This document shows, in pieces, positions 61,345 through 64,000 of a stretch of 64,000 nt of DNA. Location: NCBI RefSeq assembly GCF_001273845.1, contig NZ_JHBW01000087.1, positions 124,001 through 188,000 of the forward strand, written 5' to 3'. Each line of letters starts with the position of its first letter. Positions within the stretch are counted from its first letter, which is position 1. Source of the stretch: Leucobacter musarum subsp. musarum. GTDB taxonomy: Bacteria; Actinomycetota; Actinomycetes; Actinomycetales; Microbacteriaceae. The notes beneath the pieces were generated by a model. That model ran no database searches, was not told where the DNA came from, and saw nothing but the letters and a program-made list of their open reading frames with translations. Both the position numbers and the translations under genes were made by a program.

Positions 61345-62274
61345 TTGTCCAGCGCGCCCATCGCCAGCACGTCCGCCCCCAGAGCCCCGCGCTCCGGGAT
61401 CGGCACCCCGTCGCGGTTCCTGCGCGTCGTCGCCTGGATCTCGTTCGTGTTGAACACGGTCATCATCGGTACCGGCGGCGCGGTGCGCCTCACCGGATCC
61501 GGCTTGGGCTGCCCGAACTGGCCGCTCTGCTCGCCCGGTTCCCTCGTGCCGACCGAAGAACTCAGCTACCACTCCTTGATCGAGTTCGGCAATCGTACGA
61601 TCTCGGGCCCGCTGCTGATCAGTGCGATCCTGGTCGTGATCCTCGCGTGGCGCATCCGAACCGCACGTCGCGACTTGTTCGTCATCTCGATCGTCGTGTT
61701 CGGGTTGGTGCTGCTGCAGGCGCTCATCGGCGGTGTCATCGTCTGGCTCCACCTCAACGCCAACCTCGTGGGCATTCACTACGTCATCTCGCTCGCGCTC
61801 GTCTGTATCACCGCGGCATTCCTGGCGCGAATGTACGAACCGGGCACCGCACGCGAACGGGCGGTGCCGAAGGGATTCGCGATCCTCACCCACGTCACGA
61901 CGCTCTTCATGGCGATCACGGTGCTGTTCGGGGTGCTCACCACGGGCTCGGGCCCGCATTCGGGCGACGCGACCATTCAGCGTGACGGCGTCGATGCGAC
62001 GCTCATGAGCCATATCCATTCCTTGCCCGGATACGCCGCTTTCGCACTGACGGTGGCCGTGCTCGTGTGGGCGGCCGCCCGGCGACTCCGCCCGTTGAAG
62101 TGGACGGTCGTGTTGCTCGCCGCACTGATCGTGCAGATCTCCGTCGGGGTCTACCAGGCGCGCCATGGCCTGCCAGAGCTCGCGGTCGGCGTGCACATGG
62201 TGCTCGCGGCGCTGACGGCGGCGACGATGACCGTCGTCGTGCTGCGCCTCAAGCGTCCGGTCGCGTCAGAGTAG
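61345..62274 (+). CDS. ctaA: Heme A synthase (COX15/CtaA family)
   Basis: Membrane enzyme converting heme O to heme A. The 309 residues have about eight transmembrane helices with the signature NTVIIGTGGAVRLTGSGLGC PNW, in two halves, and heme ligands near YHSLIEFGNRTISG and HIHSLPGYAAF. The TTG at 61345 is chosen because GAGAGGAG lies 5 nt upstream; the longer frame is not family-like. Pairs functionally with ctaB 0.4 kb downstream. Divergent from sufB. Confidence 0.93.
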   Translation: MSSAPIASTSAPRAPRSGIGTPSRFLRVVAWISFVLNTVIIGTGGAVRLTGSGLGCPNWPLCSPGSLVPTEELSYHSLIEFGNRTISGPLLISAILVVILAWRIRTARRDLFVISIVVFGLVLLQALIGGVIVWLHLNANLVGIHYVISLALVCITAAFLARMYEPGTARERAVPKGFAILTHVTTLFMAITVLFGVLTTGSGPHSGDATIQRDGVDATLMSHIHSLPGYAAFALTVAVLVWAAARRLRPLKWTVVLLAALIVQISVGVYQARHGLPELAVGVHMVLAALTAATMTVVVLRLKRPVASE

Positions 62275-62618
62275 CGCGGGGCTCTCCCTCGCATCTATCG
62301 CGCAAGAACTCCGCATTGCTCTCAGTGCGCCAGGCGGCGTCGACGTCGATGATTGCGTACGTCGTGACAACGCGGTGACCTGGCTGAAGCGTGCACCGTC
62401 GCGCAGCCGTGGTTGAACCGCGGGTGCGCGACGCGTCCACCCGTCGCGAGCCTGCGGTACGACACGCCCGCGAGTGAGCGAATTCTGCCATTCTGCGTGC
62501 AGATACTGACGAACATTGCTCACTCCGCCGGAGGTGCGCGAAAGAAACCACTCACCCCAGCTCGTGGCTCCGAGGTCACCGTCCAGACCGTGCGCACGCA
62601 GGCGCGCGTGGGCGTTCC
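62275..62618. other. Non-coding or decayed 344-bp stretch between ctaA and ctaB
   Basis: No frame carries a known domain or a good start, although a minus-strand frame ending in VTTYAIIDVDAAWRTE looks more gene-like than chance. GAGTGAGC near 62474 and GCTCACTC near 62519 form an 8-bp inverted pair. No terminator with a long stem is evident between the convergent ctaA and ctaB genes. Confidence 0.4.
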
Positions 62619-63551
62619 TTAGAACGGCAGCAGCGCGTCGATGGCGATGACCAGCGAGAGCACCGAGAGGTAGATGTTGGCCGTGTGGAAGACCTGCATC
62701 GGCTTCCCCGCCTCGCCGCGGATCGCATGCGCGTACAGGCGGTGGGCCTGGTAAATGAAGTAGCCGCCGAAGACGAGCGATGCGACGGTGTAGGTCCATC
62801 CCATATCGGCTACGGGAATGAGGAGCAGGCTCGCAGCGACCGTCGCCCACGTGTAGAGAATCACCTGCAGGCCGACCGTGACCCGCCCACGGACCACGCC
62901 GAGCATCGGCACGCCAGCGTTCGCGTAGTCGTTGCGGTACTTCATCGAGAGCGGCCAGTAGTGGGCTGGCGTCCAGAGGAAGATCACGAGGAACAGCACC
63001 CATGCGGGCCAGTCGAGCGAGTTGTTGACGGCAGCCCAGCCAATGAGCACGGGGAAGCACCCGGCGATCCCGCCCCAGACGATGTTCTGCTCGCTGTGGC
63101 GCTTCAGCACGATCGTGTAGATGACCACGTAGAAGAAGATCGCGCCGGCTGAGAGCGCCGCGGCGAGCCAGTTCGTGGTGGCGGCGAGCCATACGACGGA
63201 GAGTGCGCCCATGACCCAGGAGAAGATGAGCGCGTTGCGATCCGAAATCTCGCCGGTGACGAGCGGACGGTTCTCGGTGCGCTTCATCTTGCGATCCATG
63301 TCGCGGTCGATGTAGCAGTTGAACGCGCCAGCAGACCCGGCGCTCATCGCCCCGCCGATGAGCGTTGCGAGCACCAGCCAGAGGTTCGGCAGACCGCCCT
63401 GAGCGAGGATCATTGCCGGCACCGTGACGACGAGCAACAGTTCCATGACCCGAGGCTTCGTCAGGGCGACATAGTTCTTGACCGTGCGGCCGAACGAGGG
63501 TCGCCCGGCGGTAGCGCGGGCCTGAGTCTGGGCTGGGATCTGCGTGGACAT
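62619..63551 (-). CDS. ctaB: Protoheme IX farnesyltransferase
   Basis: Heme O synthase that adds a farnesyl group to heme b, 310 residues with about nine membrane helices. The prenyltransferase signature is NCYIDRDMDRKMKRTENRP, with KPRVMELLL at the N terminus and FLWTPAHYWPLSMKYRNDYA later. ATG 63551 directly follows AGGAGGTG, and a GTG at 63554 is in frame. TACCAT stands 5-8 nt upstream, so the message may be leaderless. Convergent with ctaA. Confidence 0.94.
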   Translation of the reverse strand: MSTQIPAQTQARATAGRPSFGRTVKNYVALTKPRVMELLLVVTVPAMILAQGGLPNLWLVLATLIGGAMSAGSAGAFNCYIDRDMDRKMKRTENRPLVTGEISDRNALIFSWVMGALSVVWLAATTNWLAAALSAGAIFFYVVIYTIVLKRHSEQNIVWGGIAGCFPVLIGWAAVNNSLDWPAWVLFLVIFLWTPAHYWPLSMKYRNDYANAGVPMLGVVRGRVTVGLQVILYTWATVAASLLLIPVADMGWTYTVASLVFGGYFIYQAHRLYAHAIRGEAGKPMQVFHTANIYLSVLSLVIAIDALLPF

Positions 63552-63559
63552 CACCTCCT

Positions 63560-63565
63560 ATGGTA
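63560..63565 (-). promoter_or_regulatory. -10 element close to the ctaB start
   Basis: TACCAT on the minus strand is 8 nt before ATG 63551 and 5 nt before GTG 63554. The strong AGGAGG in between is too close to the start to act alone, so a leaderless start is a reasonable but less certain reading. Confidence 0.4.
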
Positions 63566-63635
63566 CCTCGCCGTTCGATAAGATTGTGCGAGGTGCGGCA
63601 AGGCTGCGCGCACGCTTCCGGTCGAAAGGGAACTC

Positions 63636-64000
63636 TTGGCGAACGAACTGCAGTGGAACGAACTCGACGATCGCGCAGTGGACACTGCGCGCGTGCTGGC
63701 GGCTGACGCCGTGGAGAAGGTCGGCAACGGTCACCCCGGCACCGCGATCAGCCTCGCACCGGTCTCGTATCTGCTGCATCAGAAAGTGCTGCGCCACGAC
63801 CCGACCGATCCGAAGTGGGTCGGTCGTGACCGTTTCATTCTGTCCGTGGGCCACTCGTCGCTGACGCAGTACGTGCAGCTCTACCTCGGCGGGTACGGGC
63901 TTGAGCTCGAAGACCTCGAATCGCTGCGCACCTGGGGGTCGAAGACTCCGGGCCACCCGGAGTACGGTCACACCGACGGTGTGGAGATCACGACCGGTCC
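63636..64000 (+). CDS. tkt: Transketolase, N-terminal part (runs off the window)
   Basis: The first 121 codons of transketolase, a thiamine-diphosphate enzyme of the pentose phosphate pathway. The start TTG has GAAAGGG upstream at good spacing. The sequence contains ARVLAADAVEKVGNGHPGTA and DRFILSVGHSSLTQYVQLYL, with the conserved GHPGTA and GHSS regions, and EYGHTDGVEITTGP at the edge. It is cut by the window end. A plausible -10 (TAAGAT near 63578) precedes it. Confidence 0.95.
   Translation, partial: MANELQWNELDDRAVDTARVLAADAVEKVGNGHPGTAISLAPVSYLLHQKVLRHDPTDPKWVGRDRFILSVGHSSLTQYVQLYLGGYGLELEDLESLRTWGSKTPGHPEYGHTDGVEITTG

Noticed and set aside
59832..61985. Plus-strand 717-codon frame across sufB and ctaA
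   Set aside because: It crosses sufB on the opposite strand and ctaA in the wrong frame, both of which have clear family signatures.

Overview
The window reads as chromosomal DNA of a high-GC Gram-positive actinobacterium, most likely a member of the Microbacteriaceae and possibly close to Leucobacter (an inference from gene content, not a database result). The signs are RbpA, a PafC/WYL regulator beside tatC and a HelY-type helicase, DUF3043 and DUF3099 proteins, a cytochrome bcc-aa3 supercomplex with a diheme QcrC and the small actinobacterial subunit CtaF, OpcA beside zwf, a suf operon with an embedded Rieske ferredoxin, many GTG/TTG starts, and many promoters whose -10 element sits exactly 6 nt before the start codon (leaderless mRNAs). 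I found no rRNA, tRNA, CRISPR array, insertion sequence or prophage.

Layout. 0-6.3 kb: pafC, tatC, a HelY/Mtr4-like helicase and lnt on the plus strand, meeting rbpA tail to tail. 6.4-18.2 kb: an atypical SDR, a striking 23-bp inverted repeat, gltB-gltD (glutamate synthase), a DUF7059-type methyltransferase, hisD, nrdR and pyrD. 18.3-28.3 kb: a DUF3043 protein, erpA, then the respiratory block. This has ctaC-ctaD-ctaF on plus and ctaE-qcrC-qcrA-qcrB on minus, converging on a GNAT acetyltransferase, a TetR regulator and a strong bidirectional terminator. 28.4-37.8 kb: trpD, an M23 peptidase, a two-gene operon for an LPXTG wall protein and a Tat-exported GH106-like enzyme behind a LacI-type operator, a BCCT transporter and trpF. 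37.9-41.0 kb: chrA, then a small accessory patch with three unrecognised genes and an AT-rich spot. 41.0-50.6 kb: a PAP2/rRNA-methylase/hydrolase operon, a DEDD exonuclease, rpmE2, an ABC ATPase divergent from serB, a PEP-mutase-like protein, fabG, and DUF3099/zinc-ribbon/SURF1/cutinase in one overlapping cluster. 50.6-64 kb: ABC-F ATPase, the oxidative pentose phosphate operon (pgl, gnd, opcA, zwf), the suf operon, ctaA, ctaB and the beginning of transketolase.

How the genes work together. Much of the window serves aerobic respiration: menaquinol oxidation (QcrCAB), oxygen reduction (CtaCDEF), heme A synthesis (CtaB then CtaA), oxidase assembly (SURF1) and Fe-S supply (SufBCD, SufT, ErpA). 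NADPH from Zwf/Gnd can feed the NADPH-dependent glutamate synthase and FabG, and transketolase continues the pentose phosphate pathway beside zwf. The amino-acid genes hisD, trpD, trpF and serB are scattered singletons rather than parts of operons.

Most of the window is ordinary housekeeping DNA. The parts worth a second look are the uniform leaderless promoters, the divergent ABC/serB pair with overlapping -10 elements, the twin IclR-like palindromes before gltB, the RBS-sequestering hairpin of gltB, the GH106/LPXTG operon, the SDR without the usual catalytic tyrosine, the RGG-rich loop in the helicase, the absence of tatA between pafC and tatC, and the unrecognised genes at 39.2-41.0 kb.
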